Assembly: GCA_000149265.1 (NCBI GenBank)
Contig: CH001953.1
Span: 4,570 to 68,569 of the forward strand
DNA from: Ciona savignyi
Lineage: Eukaryota > Chordata > Ascidiacea > Phlebobranchia > Cionidae
Reading direction: 5' to 3'
DNA length: 64,000 bases
The notes beneath the pieces are model-generated. The model worked only from the letters and a program-made list of their open reading frames with translations, was not told the DNA's origin and did no database searches. The translations under genes and the position numbers were made by a program. This document shows, in pieces, positions 59,001-64,000 of this stretch (position 1 is the first letter of the stretch; each line of letters begins with the position of its first letter).

Positions 59001-62000
59001 GTACAGTGTACCACTCTAATATTGTTTTTGTCGTCTTTTACAGTCCAATTTAAAGGACAGTCTTTGGTTATACCTACGTCTACGAAGGAATTACCTACAG
59101 CTAATATATGCTAGGTGGCAAATCGTAAATGTAAATTCTAACAAATAAAGGTGCGGAACGTTTGTTTGCTATAAACTAAACGAAACCGATAATTTTTAAG
59201 AAATGTTCCGAAGCGTCGCTCGATTCGGCTCCACTTACCAAAAGTGGCGCCTGAAGACTGTCGGTGTATGTCTGGGTAGGTTAGCAGTGTTGGAACGTTG
59301 TACATAAGGTCACGCGGGGGTTATTGCTTAACCACAAAGTAAATGGAAGCACAAGGCAATGTGTGAAGCATATACAGCAATTTTAACTGTGAACTATTTA
59401 GTGATCATCAGATTAATGCAAAAAGAGCGCTAGTGAGAGCGAAGTCCACAAATTATGTCTGCCGCAATCCGGAACAATTGGTTATTTGACGCGAGAGCCC
59501 TATCACGAATAAGGGAAATTGCGGAACGCTGCAATGGTACGGAACGACAATCCAATCTTAACACTGGTGGTCTGCTGCGGACGGATGCAGGCAATTGATG
59601 AGATTTGATTAAGACCCAACCGGGCTAACAGATAAATCGTTGTACAGAGAAAAAACTTGAAAAAAATCCACAAAACATACCTCCCGCTTTCATTTCCTCG
59701 GCTGAAACTCCATAATCCGGTTTCGTCGACTTCGTAAGTCGGTTTCAATGTGGTTGTGACGACTGGGTTGTACTGCTCCGGCTCTAGTGGAAGGGTGGCT
59801 GATACTCGGGACGTCATTACAGAGGAAGGCGTCTGCAGCAAACAAATTTGTTGTTTACATTTGAATTGTCGACCGCTACTGGGAATCGCCCTACCTGTTG
59901 GTGGTTGTGCGCAGGTGCGGGGTGATGGTTGCTTTGTGACGCCATCTGGCCCGCTACCACCCCGGTTCCCATTCGGGGGATTCCCGAGTGCAGCCGAGTG
60001 TCGGTTTGTTTTATGGAGTTGGGACCTGGAGAAGAGATGGAATTTGAAACCGTTCGCTTGATCTAAAACTAACATTTCACAAAGGATAATGATGAGGGAT
60101 CGTGATAGAATACTTAACAAGGCTCCAGGGCATAGTTTGTAAGAGTGCAACGTCCGTAGAAAACTAGATCGCGAGAAAATCTCCAAGTTAAGATTAGTTA
60201 CCATTGAGTTAAACAAGTATTGGACCACATTAACCCCTCGTATATCACCCCCCGATAAATCCCTAAGTAAATTGCGTCAACGAAGTAGATACGCTTCGGT
60301 ACGTCCGGCAATTTGCCCGCCTGCTTATACGACTGTACTGTAAGCGTCAGTAAACAATGGACAGTGTACGTGTGTACTTGGTATTAAAATTCGATCCTTC
60401 AACCTACCGTGACAGGAAGGGCACAGCATGAAGAAAGCGGCCGCAGTTTTCTTGGCCAGGTCACGTATTTTAGCGCGGATATGTGCGCATCATACTTCAA
60501 AGTACACTAACCAATAGAACGTAGCCTAGAGCACACCTACTATGTATTACATAGTGATTTGGATTACTGACAGAGCGGTACATATAGAGTTCCTCAATGC
60601 AAAAATGGAAAAAATAGTTTTAAACATAATTACAGAACATTATTTATAACAAATTATTATTATTCACATTTAAAGGTGAAAACAACGCAACACGAACCGA
60701 ACAAAAAAACTCTACTAGAAGGTTTTACACGCGATTCCTTTGTATTTCGTAATTAAATGCCAATTATTTTCGAGATAACTTGATGGCAAATCCATGGCAT
60801 AGTAGTCTAGAGGTAATTGCCTTATAATAGCCGTGACATATTTCTAATTGCACATTTTCGGACTATCGACATGTTTGCCTGGCTTGTTGTGGTTATTTGG
60901 TGATTAAACAAAGATTCTTGTGTTAGTTTGATAGGTTTGAACCAGATTCCAGCAACGAGTCCGACGGATTTAAACTGCGATAATTAGATTTGAAGTAATC
61001 GGCGAGACCCGGTGTGCATAAAATCTTGGGGACAGTGAGACAATCTTTGTCAACATACCCGTGGCTCGTGGCACCATGTATATAAGAAGTCCGAAGCACT
61101 AAGTCGTTTAGGGAGTTGGCTTATCGTTACTGTGGTTCAGGTTACAGGCCACCCGGTTGGTACGGTGAAGAGAATTACATGGATTTATCCGGGTGTAGTA
61201 AACCTCGTTGCTAAAAATTCGGACTCAAAGTTCGTTCCGATCGCCACGTATTGGGTTTCGGGCTGTCAGTACTGTCGGCTGAGACGTATCGGGGTCGGCG
61301 TTTTCATGCGGTTTTCGCGCGTTTCCTGGCTGTTTTTGACGTGATTTGACTTAAAATCAGGCAGGATATTCATAGGATCGATGGGCTAATGCAAAATTAA
61401 ATCGAAGCGAGATCGAATTTCAGTAAGAAGTCGGATCAGCGTTTTATCTGATTAACTTGAGTGAAATCGGCCGAGGATTAAAACTGCAGTTCGCCGCGAG
61501 GAACACAGACTATCTATTCACACGGGTCATAAAACAATTGGTCTGCAGGAACAAAACGAGCGCGAGACAGTCACTTAACGGATGGCACAATGGCCCAATC
61601 AAAACGACGGATTTACAACTTAATTGCGACAAACACTTGGAGCGTAACAAACGGCCACACAGGTAAACGACACTCGATCAGTCTCGGTAAAAGTCCAGTA
61701 TAAGAGCAGAAAAACAGTTGTGTGGCCGAATGGTTAACGTTTTATACACCGATTTTCATATATTAAACGGTCTTAGCGACAAGCACATCATGAGTTAAAA
61801 ACTCGGCCCGGTAAAATAATAACATTACCCCCTACCGCTAACACATGCACAAAATTACCGATTATATTCCCCGAATTCGTCCTCGACATGTAGGACGAAC
61901 CCCTTCTGGGGCCATACTGGGCTGGGGTTCGGTGGTCGGATACCGGGGAGGATAACCTTCTGCGGGAGTTGAGGGGGCGGTCCTCCCCACGCATCGTGAC

Positions 62001-63076
62001 GTCATCCATATCCACGACGTCATCGTCGATTTCGTCGGCATCGCTTTCGGATTCGTTGCGCGATGACGTAGATCGGTTGCTCAGCAACTTGCGACGGTTG
62101 CTATGGCGGCCAGGGGAGGGGGGAGTACAGGAGTGGTCCCCGATAACAGGTTCGTATCGGACTGATGAACGGTGGGTGTCCGTGGACGAGATTCCTGTGT
62201 AAAATGGATATGATGAACATTTTAACGCATAGAAAAAGGTCGTATTTGCATGCTTTTATGAACTTGTACAGTCAGTCAGTGGGACTTATTTATACACACA
62301 TCTTTTTATTATACCGCATGCGAAATACAACTGGGTTGGGACAAAATATAAACAAGGTATTTTTACAACAGTTACCGATCGAGCAACAAAAGGCATTCGA
62401 TGCAAGGGACAATGCAGTCAGGGGTAAAGCAGAACGCAAAAGTGCATGTCGACAGTTCAACCGTAGAATGTAACAACATCCATTTTCGAAAGCAAACAAC
62501 GTTTACGTCACTGAGACAACGGATGCACCGATGCGTTACCTCGCCTTTTCGGGGAGGAAAAATAGGAAATGGTACGGCAGCGACTGGCCTTCGCCCTGGC
62601 CCGCTGTACCTCGTACAGCCGGCAGCCGTAAGAGCTGCCTCCAGGGAAAAGGAAGTCCTTCATGTCTGTTCGAAATACACGAGTATTGAATTTGCGCAGA
62701 CAGATCCTGGCACCAGTTAAAGGTTGTGACATTTTAAAGTCGCACGACGATCTGGCGTCAATGGGAATACATTTGGGAGGTGGGGTAACGACTTGTGAAT
62801 ATACTCGCCGTAAAATAAAATGTTAACATCACCCTGGTGAGCTGTGGTTTAATTACCTGACTCTTCATGCAGACAACTAACTGAAGGGGGGTTAGCAACA
62901 CTATGTCTCCAGCGAACGCGTCTACTCTCATTGTATAATTGCTGCTTGGACGGATCCAAGATGGCTGACGTTCCGAGGCTCACGCGGCGGGAAATGAGAG
63001 GTCGGTCTTCCCGCAGAATAATGTTCAGATTCTCGGCCCCGGTGTCTGTGAGCCGCACCAAATCAAACGCTGCCAT
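34336..63076 (-). CDS. TENM-like: Teneurin (Ten-m/Odz), complete, 37 exons
   Basis: Type II membrane adhesion receptor for cell recognition and axon guidance; binds latrophilin or other teneurins. Exons (5' to 3'): 63076-62857, 62194-61859, 60062-59681, 55250-54895, 53505-53327, 51476-51233, 50932-50831, 50764-50570, 50270-50070, 49333-49145, 48813-48664, 48247-48031, 47953-47834, 47747-47465, 46970-46703, 46514-46257, 46019-45868, 45511-45334, 45066-44855, 44517-44348, 43795-43670, 43442-43235, 42769-42548, 42405-42321, 42030-41719, 41335-41132, 40681-40344, 39982-39760, 39234-38975, 38656-38460, 37966-37721, 37279-37141, 36771-36639, 36566-36419, 35936-35501, 35417-35297, 35015-34336. All phases match; the sum is 8,490 nt = 2,829 residues plus stop, as in vertebrate teneurins. 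Domains: cytoplasmic 1-389, membrane helix about 390-412, EGF 1-8 about 573-851, Cys-rich/TTR-like and FN-plug about 852-1150, NHL about 1200-1600, YD shell about 1600-2430, ABD/GHH/TCAP-like end. Start = first in-frame ATG in exon 1; upstream exons are possible. Confidence 0.94.
35297..35417 (-). CDS. TENM-like: Teneurin exon 36: linker to C-terminal domain
   Basis: Acceptor tttttgaacag, donor ttcaa|gtacgt, phases 0 to 1. It was found because exons 35 and 37 do not join in phase; [15 protein letters not shown] matches the vertebrate 'CELQKQLRNFISL' segment. Confidence 0.8.
35501..35936 (-). CDS. TENM-like: Teneurin exon 35: RHS-associated core and linker
   Basis: Acceptor gcgtttttcag, donor caaaag|gtaaat, phases 2 to 0. 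[18 protein letters not shown], a degenerate core and [14 protein letters not shown] match. Confidence 0.94.
36419..36566 (-). CDS. TENM-like: Teneurin exon 34: YD shell
   Basis: Acceptor gttctctcag, donor tatcaa|gtgagt, phases 1 to 2. [15 protein letters not shown] matches 'CDNTGTPLAVFSSRG'. Confidence 0.94.
36639..36771 (-). CDS. TENM-like: Teneurin exon 33: YD shell
   Basis: Acceptor tttactcag, donor ttccg|gtacgt, phases 0 to 1. [13 protein letters not shown] then [17 protein letters not shown] match. Confidence 0.94.
36872..37107. mobile_element. MITE-like element, copy 3
   Basis: 'actaaaaggagggaaagtggg' and 'ggaggtaaacagcatactaaaata' at one end; 'gcagtttcctctttccccggtttcccgccttttag' at the other. 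It lies in teneurin intron 32, about 30 bases from exon 32. Confidence 0.65.
37141..37279 (-). CDS. TENM-like: Teneurin exon 32: YD shell
   Basis: Acceptor gatcgcag, donor tacgag|gtgaaa, phases 2 to 0. [21 protein letters not shown] closely matches other teneurins. Confidence 0.94.
37329..37447 (+). repeat. tRNA-like repeat, intron 31 copy 1
   Basis: 'gtgtggcctaatggtaaaagcgatcg' ... 'gagcccattatgggtttgaaactgagctaggtaaaa'. Confidence 0.8.
37460..37568 (+). repeat. tRNA-like repeat, intron 31 copy 2
   Basis: 'gtatggctgaatggtaaacacgacc' ... 'gaaacttggccaggtaaaa'. A tail fragment of a third copy follows at 37595-37631. Confidence 0.75.
37721..37966 (-). CDS. TENM-like: Teneurin exon 31: YD shell
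   Basis: Acceptor cttttccag, donor ggaag|gttagt, phase 2-2. [25 protein letters not shown] and LRYDRRGR are classical YD repeats. Confidence 0.95.
38303..38405 (+). repeat. tRNA-like repeat, very worn copy
   Basis: 'gtgtggttacacaaatgg' and 'aacccattatgggcttg' keep the layout only loosely. Confidence 0.35.
38460..38656 (-). CDS. TENM-like: Teneurin exon 30: YD shell
   Basis: Acceptor caccctag, donor tacag|gtacgc, phases 0 to 2. [19 protein letters not shown] and FGRFTIID match. Confidence 0.93.
38686..38782 (+). repeat. tRNA-like repeat, intron 29 copy 1
   Basis: 'gttgccgattggtttaacc' ... 'cggtcttgtgacaagcaaataatgggttcaaaacctaaaatggtaaaa'. Confidence 0.65.
38783..38880 (+). repeat. tRNA-like repeat, intron 29 copy 2
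   Basis: 'gtagtggccgaatggtttctacgacc' ... 'gggctcgcggattcaaaacttggccgag'. It directly follows the previous copy. Confidence 0.7.
38975..39234 (-). CDS. TENM-like: Teneurin exon 29: YD shell
   Basis: Acceptor cttcaacag, donor tacat|gtgagt, phases 1 to 0. [17 protein letters not shown] and [14 protein letters not shown] match. Confidence 0.94.
39296..39400 (+). repeat. tRNA-like repeat, intron 28 copy
   Basis: 'gtgtggggattgtaaaagtgaccg' ... 'ctatcatgggttcaatactaggcccgtaaaa'. Confidence 0.6.
39760..39982 (-). CDS. TENM-like: Teneurin exon 28: YD shell
   Basis: Acceptor cctctttccag, donor ccccg|gtaagt, phases 0 to 1. Encodes a diverged shell strand ending [10 protein letters not shown]. Confidence 0.88.
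40344..40681 (-). CDS. TENM-like: Teneurin exon 27: YD shell
   Basis: Acceptor tctctccag, donor aacaag|gttggt, phases 1 to 0. [26 protein letters not shown] and GQLWRYTY match. Confidence 0.95.
40882..40988 (-). repeat. tRNA-like repeat, intron 26 copy
   Basis: Reverse orientation: 'ttaaccgggctaagtttcg' ... 'gttgtgttaaccatttagtcatac'. Confidence 0.65.
41132..41335 (-). CDS. TENM-like: Teneurin exon 26: YD shell
   Basis: Acceptor tcgtcccag, donor agcg|gtaagt, phase 1-1. [12 protein letters not shown] matches 'NLIEWRQRKEQ'. Confidence 0.93.
41473..41548. mobile_element. 76 bp element with perfect 12 bp terminal inverted repeats
   Basis: GAAACACTAAAA at 41473-41484 is the exact reverse complement of TTTTAGTGTTTC at 41537-41548. 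The inner sequence is A/G-rich on the left and T/C-rich on the right, like the ends of the larger MITE-like copies, so it may be an internally deleted derivative. Confidence 0.65.
41719..42030 (-). CDS. TENM-like: Teneurin exon 25: YD shell
   Basis: Acceptor atttccacag, donor gaag|gtaaat, phase 1-1. [14 protein letters not shown] is a YD repeat. Confidence 0.92.
42321..42405 (-). CDS. TENM-like: Teneurin exon 24: YD shell
   Basis: Acceptor atgtttccag, donor agag|gtgggt, phases 0 to 1. A short exon of 85 nt, supported by position and phase. Confidence 0.83.
42481..42533 (+). repeat. Two-unit direct repeat, 31 bp spacing
   Basis: 'ttaacagctgg(g/a)ccgttacagg' occurs at 42481-42502 and again at about 42512-42533, just before the - strand donor of teneurin exon 23. 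Confidence 0.7.
42548..42769 (-). CDS. TENM-like: Teneurin exon 23: YD shell start
   Basis: Acceptor cttcttcccag, donor gaggg|gtaagc, phase 0. [20 protein letters not shown] matches the first shell strands. Confidence 0.94.
43235..43442 (-). CDS. TENM-like: Teneurin exon 22: NHL end
   Basis: Acceptor tgcaaccag (weak pyrimidine tract), donor agaaag|gtaaga, phases 2 to 0. [18 protein letters not shown] and [15 protein letters not shown] match strongly. Confidence 0.93.
43480..43600 (-). repeat. tRNA-like repeat, intron 21 copy
   Basis: Reverse orientation: 'ttaccaggctaggttttaaacccctaacgggctcgt' ... 'atcggtcgcgtttatcgttcggtcat'. Confidence 0.75.
43670..43795 (-). CDS. TENM-like: Teneurin exon 21: NHL blade
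   Basis: Acceptor cttatttacag, donor tcgac|gtaagt, phase 2-2. Ends in [13 protein letters not shown], as in other teneurins. Confidence 0.92.
43988..44205. mobile_element. MITE-like element, copy 4
   Basis: Starts with a GGAA tetranucleotide run, then 'aaggaaactgcact'; ends 'agcagtttttctttttttccttt...cccggtgctttagct'. A G14 run (44093-44106) lies at its centre, where the other copies have 'ttggggt'. Confidence 0.6.
44348..44517 (-). CDS. TENM-like: Teneurin exon 20: NHL blade
   Basis: Acceptor tttttccag, donor gaccg|gtaaga, phases 0 to 2. FPTDIAAS and [13 protein letters not shown] match. Confidence 0.95.
44728..44828 (-). repeat. tRNA-like repeat, intron 19 copy
   Basis: Reverse orientation: 'ttaccgggctaagttttaattctatgatgggtttgtt' ... 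'ttcgatcgcgttaacgattcagccat'. Confidence 0.75.
44855..45066 (-). CDS. TENM-like: Teneurin exon 19: NHL blade
   Basis: Acceptor tcctccag, donor gaccag|gtgaga, phases 1 to 0. [21 protein letters not shown] and [12 protein letters not shown] match. Confidence 0.95.
45334..45511 (-). CDS. TENM-like: Teneurin exon 18: NHL blade
   Basis: Acceptor tttctacag, donor gaag|gtaagt, phases 0 to 1. [20 protein letters not shown] and VVAGTG match. Confidence 0.95.
45581..45690 (+). repeat. tRNA-like repeat, intron 17 copy
   Basis: 'cagacggaatggtctacacgac' ... 'tatgattggttcgatacttagcccggtacaaa'. Confidence 0.7.
45868..46019 (-). CDS. TENM-like: Teneurin exon 17: NHL blade
   Basis: Acceptor ttccattcag, donor tccaaa|gtaaac, phases 1 to 0. 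[14 protein letters not shown] is a typical NHL strand set. Confidence 0.92.
46257..46514 (-). CDS. TENM-like: Teneurin exon 16: FN-plug to NHL
   Basis: Acceptor tttttacag, donor aacg|gtaagt, phase 1-1. [19 protein letters not shown] and STVMGNG match. Confidence 0.95.
46703..46970 (-). CDS. TENM-like: Teneurin exon 15: FN-plug region
   Basis: Acceptor ttttttcag, donor aaaag|gttggt, phases 0 to 1. [18 protein letters not shown] is near-universal in teneurins. Confidence 0.95.
47465..47747 (-). CDS. TENM-like: Teneurin exon 14
   Basis: Acceptor tttctcttcag, donor atccag|gttagc, phases 2 to 0. [19 protein letters not shown] and [12 protein letters not shown] match the family. Confidence 0.94.
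47834..47953 (-). CDS. TENM-like: Teneurin exon 13: TTR-like domain
   Basis: Acceptor ccacctcag, donor ggatg|gtacgt, phase 2-2. [17 protein letters not shown] matches the carboxypeptidase-like/TTR fold. Confidence 0.94.
48031..48247 (-). CDS. TENM-like: Teneurin exon 12: Cys-rich region
   Basis: Acceptor gtggttgcag, donor cctaa|gtacgt, phases 1 to 2. CQDPDCC and the following Cys pattern are diagnostic of teneurins. Confidence 0.93.
48411..48497 (+). repeat. Degenerate ~22 bp tandem repeat, teneurin intron 11
   Basis: About four units of the form 'gtgatgacct-agtagca-ggg' ('gggtgattacccagta', 'gggtgatgacctattagca', 'gcaataaccttgtagca', 'ggtaatgacctggtagaa'). Confidence 0.6.
48664..48813 (-). 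CDS. TENM-like: Teneurin exon 11: EGF 8
   Basis: Acceptor accttccag, donor ttgg|gtatgt, phase 1-1. The repeat has the longer loop before WYCAC seen in teneurin EGF 8. Confidence 0.93.
49145..49333 (-). CDS. TENM-like: Teneurin exon 10: EGF 6 and 7
   Basis: Acceptor cgtctacag, donor ttcc|gtgagt, phase 1-1. Both repeats keep six Cys. Confidence 0.94.
49334..50069. other. Teneurin intron 9
   Basis: 736 bases between EGF exons. It has an A/G-rich patch at about 49665-49710 ('gaagaggaagggaggggcggaag') and is otherwise unremarkable. Confidence 0.55.
50070..50270 (-). CDS. TENM-like: Teneurin exon 9: EGF 4 and 5
   Basis: Phase 1-1, acceptor attttccag, donor gccg|gtaggt. EGF 4 has six Cys; EGF 5 has five (GHGTYDV in place of the third Cys). 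Confidence 0.94.
50570..50764 (-). CDS. TENM-like: Teneurin exon 8: EGF 2 and 3
   Basis: Phase 1-1, donor gaaa|gtgagt. EGF 2 has only five Cys: the third is replaced within NGVYAHG, as in vertebrate teneurins. EGF 3 has six. Confidence 0.94.
50831..50932 (-). CDS. TENM-like: Teneurin exon 7: EGF 1
   Basis: Acceptor ttcaacag, donor caag|gtacag, phase 1-1. Six Cys. Confidence 0.93.
51102..51204 (+). repeat. 'CCAAGGACAC' family repeat, teneurin intron 6
   Basis: 'aagtgctttgtccattgacgtaacagtctggtcaggggctgacttcgattcaacaa' ... 'gactctacgccctaaccgg'. Same order of motifs as the 29876 copy. Confidence 0.6.
51233..51476 (-). CDS. TENM-like: Teneurin exon 6: ectodomain with polybasic site
   Basis: Acceptor ttctacccgcag, donor gtcca|gtaagt, phases 0 to 1. 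[10 protein letters not shown] and TWHVAVYND match the family. KKRSRR at about residues 524-529 fits a furin-type cleavage consensus. Confidence 0.9.
51477..53257. other. Bulk of teneurin intron 5
   Basis: No exon or repeat recognised; a few unrelated short reading frames only. Confidence 0.5.
53258..53317 (+). repeat. 22 bp perfect direct repeat beside the exon 5 donor
   Basis: CGTACAAAACAATGTACGGATA occurs at 53258-53279 and 53296-53317, a 38 bp period. The array stops nine bases short of the exon 5 splice donor (- strand). Confidence 0.9.
53327..53505 (-). CDS. TENM-like: Teneurin exon 5: ectodomain stalk
   Basis: Acceptor tcttttcttag, donor acaaaa|gtgagt, phases 1 to 0. [15 protein letters not shown] matches the teneurin 'YGRR-x-PPTHTQ' signature. 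Confidence 0.9.
53552..53658 (-). repeat. tRNA-like repeat, intron 4 copy
   Basis: Reverse orientation: 'ttttaccaggttaattttcaaacaaataatgg' ... 'atgtatcggtcgcgttaaccattcggccacac'. The A-box half is among the best preserved. Confidence 0.8.
53659..54894. other. Remainder of teneurin intron 4
   Basis: AT-rich; no further feature recognised. Vertebrate teneurins have more sequence between helix and EGF region, so a small unrecognised exon here cannot be excluded. Confidence 0.45.
54895..55250 (-). CDS. TENM-like: Teneurin exon 4: membrane helix
   Basis: Acceptor tttcatttccag, phase 2. It encodes the juxtamembrane WKC motif found in all teneurins, then a ~23-residue hydrophobic helix ([20 protein letters not shown]). 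The donor tcat|gtatcg is weaker than the rest but is the one giving phase 1. Confidence 0.88.
57605..57683 (+). repeat. tRNA-like repeat, intron 3 partial copy
   Basis: Only the 3' half is clear: 'acggtctctcagtgataagcccatcatgggtgcgatgcttaactcggtaaaa'. Confidence 0.7.
58571..58679 (+). repeat. tRNA-like repeat, intron 3 complete copy
   Basis: 'tcgtgttgccgaatgtttaacgccatcgatacatatacatg', a poly-A stretch, 'cgttcttagcaacgagcccatgatgggcttgaaactaagtccagtaaaa'. Confidence 0.8.
59681..60062 (-). CDS. TENM-like: Teneurin exon 3: intracellular domain
   Basis: Acceptor tgttagttttag (chosen because it is the one in phase 1), donor gggag|gtatgt, phase 2. Pro/Gln/Thr-rich cytoplasmic sequence. Another acceptor at 60025 looks good but breaks the frame. 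Confidence 0.75.
60063..61717. other. Teneurin intron 2 (main part)
   Basis: 1.7 kb with no recognised exon or repeat. Confidence 0.5.
61718..61817 (+). repeat. tRNA-like repeat, intron 2 copy
   Basis: 'ttgtgtggccgaatggttaacg' ... 'cggtcttagcgacaagcacatcatgagttaaaaactcggcccggtaaaa'. It lies about 40 bases from the exon 2 donor, on the opposite strand to the gene. Confidence 0.85.
61859..62194 (-). CDS. TENM-like: Teneurin exon 2: intracellular domain
   Basis: Acceptor ttttacacag, donor ataatcg|gtaatt, phases 1 to 1. It is Ser/Arg-rich with an acidic run ([18 protein letters not shown]) and a second EDRPL-x-SRR motif. Confidence 0.8.
62195..62856. other. Teneurin intron 1
   Basis: 662 bases; nothing recognised beyond splice sites. 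Confidence 0.6.
62857..63076 (-). CDS. TENM-like: Teneurin exon 1: intracellular domain, start
   Basis: ATG at 63076; donor gtcag|gtaatt, phase 1. The frame is also open for 43 codons upstream without a Met. It contains [12 protein letters not shown], echoed in exon 2. Weakly conserved, so the call rests on phase and linkage. Confidence 0.72.
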
Positions 63077-64000
63077 TCTGCGACTGGGCTGATCTTTACA
63101 TTCTACGATGTTGTTTTTAACCTCTTGGCTAGAGTTCAATTGACCACAAATCGTTTCAGTGGCACTGTACCCAATCTTGCCTGTATTGTGAGCAACGCTT
63201 AAAACTTAAATCCACAAATTAGTTTTGTCTACAATCACTTCACCTAAGGGACAGCGATGAAATAATTAAGAGCAAGTCGTGCTGCTGATAGTCGCGACAA
63301 CATACATTGTCTCCGCGTTGAAACTGCACAGGTTGTCCACATAAAACAACAGCTTATGGGACCGCGGCATCACGACCATCGCGACCTTAAACGGCTTGTA
63401 CACATAAGTGCAATTTATCAAAACTAATCTTGCCTTGTCAGAAGCTAGCCAAACGCTCAATCAAACACACACACTGTTAAGTGATCGCCATTTTTCCAAT
63501 CACGCGAAAGTTAATGACTCCACCGAAGATGAGCGAAAAAGTTTTATTTGACGAGGCCGAAGTTTGGAACCACTCTTGTAATCGGTATTATAAGGGGATT
63601 AGTATCTACAAGGCGACCAAAGCGTTCTAGAGAGGATATTTATGCTAGAAATTCCACGACTATTTAGTTTCTTTCATCAACGAAAGCTTTATGAAACGGA
63701 AAAGTGAAAACAATTTGCCGAAATACACATGGTTGTCTAACGGCTGGAAAGAGCATGACTTTAGCAGTTAAATAAGAAAAGAAGAAAAGACAAAAATGTT
63801 TCCTCGTTCCGTAATCCATCCGTCTCCGGTTTGCTGGTATTAGACAGGGCGGTAATACCTCACTACGTGGTGAGAATGCGTGATTAGCGGCGCAGTAAAC
63901 ATTTCGTGAATGTAAATTTATAATCGGAAGATTTTAAACGGATCGATTTTGTTGGTTATGTAAAAACCTGGATTAGCTCCTAACTCGGAGGGAGATTAAA
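63077..64000 (-). promoter_or_regulatory. 5' flank of teneurin: possible 5' UTR, promoter or upstream intron
   Basis: The reading frame of exon 1 continues upstream to a stop at about 63206, without a Met, so this may be 5' UTR or a spliced extension. I found no clear TATA box or other promoter element. Confidence 0.35.

Larger units (their letters stand above)
55251..59680. other. Teneurin intron 3 (4.4 kb)
   Basis: The largest intron of the gene. Holds two tRNA-like repeats (57605-57683 and 58571-58679). A 120-codon + strand open stretch at 57061-57423 has no recognisable motif. Confidence 0.55.

Noticed and set aside
59681-59900. Additional intron inside teneurin exon 3 (donor caacag|gtaggg, acceptor ctgcag)
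   Set aside because: Both sites look good, but removing the segment shifts the frame out of the open continuation, which then joins exon 4 correctly.
60025-60030. Alternative acceptor for teneurin exon 3 (tcttctccag)
   Set aside because: A good site, but phase 2, whereas exon 2 ends in phase 1; using it would break the frame.
1-64000. CRISPR arrays, bacterial operons, rRNA genes, proviral elements
   Set aside because: No regular spacer arrays, no bacterial gene style, no rRNA-like stretches and no retroviral or transposase domains were seen.

Overview
This is animal nuclear DNA, most likely from a Ciona-type ascidian (tunicate). The genes are split into many short exons, nearly all with GT-AG introns of a few hundred to a few thousand bases. 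The proteins are metazoan (fibrinogen-related domain, MID/TRIM18 protein, teneurin). Introns and intergenic DNA are AT-rich and carry many small tRNA-like repeats and short inverted-repeat elements. The organism is inferred from gene content and style, not proven. No bacterial, viral or CRISPR features were seen.

Layout. (1) 1-962, + strand: the 3' end of a gene ending in a fibrinogen C-terminal domain. (2) 963-6854: about 5.9 kb with no recognisable gene. (3) 6855-26927, + strand: a 14-exon MID1/TRIM18-like microtubule-associated E3 ubiquitin ligase (RING, two B-boxes, coiled coil, COS, FN3, PRY-SPRY). It has three oddities: a Ser-rich, Met-free N-terminal reading frame upstream of the normal start, a one-base frameshift in B-box 2, and a GC-AG intron. 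(4) 27528-32358, - strand: two tandem paralogous three-exon genes of 190 and 194 residues, with a p62-like PB1 domain followed by a Gly/Phe/Asn-rich segment and a Gln-rich tail. I do not recognise this architecture, and it is the best candidate here for an undescribed family. (5) 34336-63076, - strand: a complete teneurin gene. I assembled 37 exons whose splice phases all match and whose lengths sum to exactly 2,830 codons including the stop. They encode an intracellular domain, one membrane helix, eight EGF repeats, the Cys-rich/TTR-like and NHL regions, the YD-repeat shell, and the C-terminal toxin-derived/TCAP-like region.

The genes have no obvious joint function. MID1 (microtubule-linked ubiquitylation) and teneurin (cell adhesion and axon guidance) are both developmental genes with large introns. 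The MID1-like gene converges on the first PB1 gene, with a candidate bidirectional poly(A) signal between them. The PB1 pair and teneurin are in the same orientation.

Repeats. At least 17 copies of a ~100-120 bp tRNA-like repeat with A-box-like and B-box-like motifs occur on both strands, often in local arrays. There are four copies of a ~230 bp MITE-like element and a 76 bp element with perfect 12 bp terminal inverted repeats. A second family carries a 'TGCCTTGCCCAAGGACAC' core. Several minisatellites begin right at splice donors. All exon boundaries come from reading splice consensus and frame by eye.
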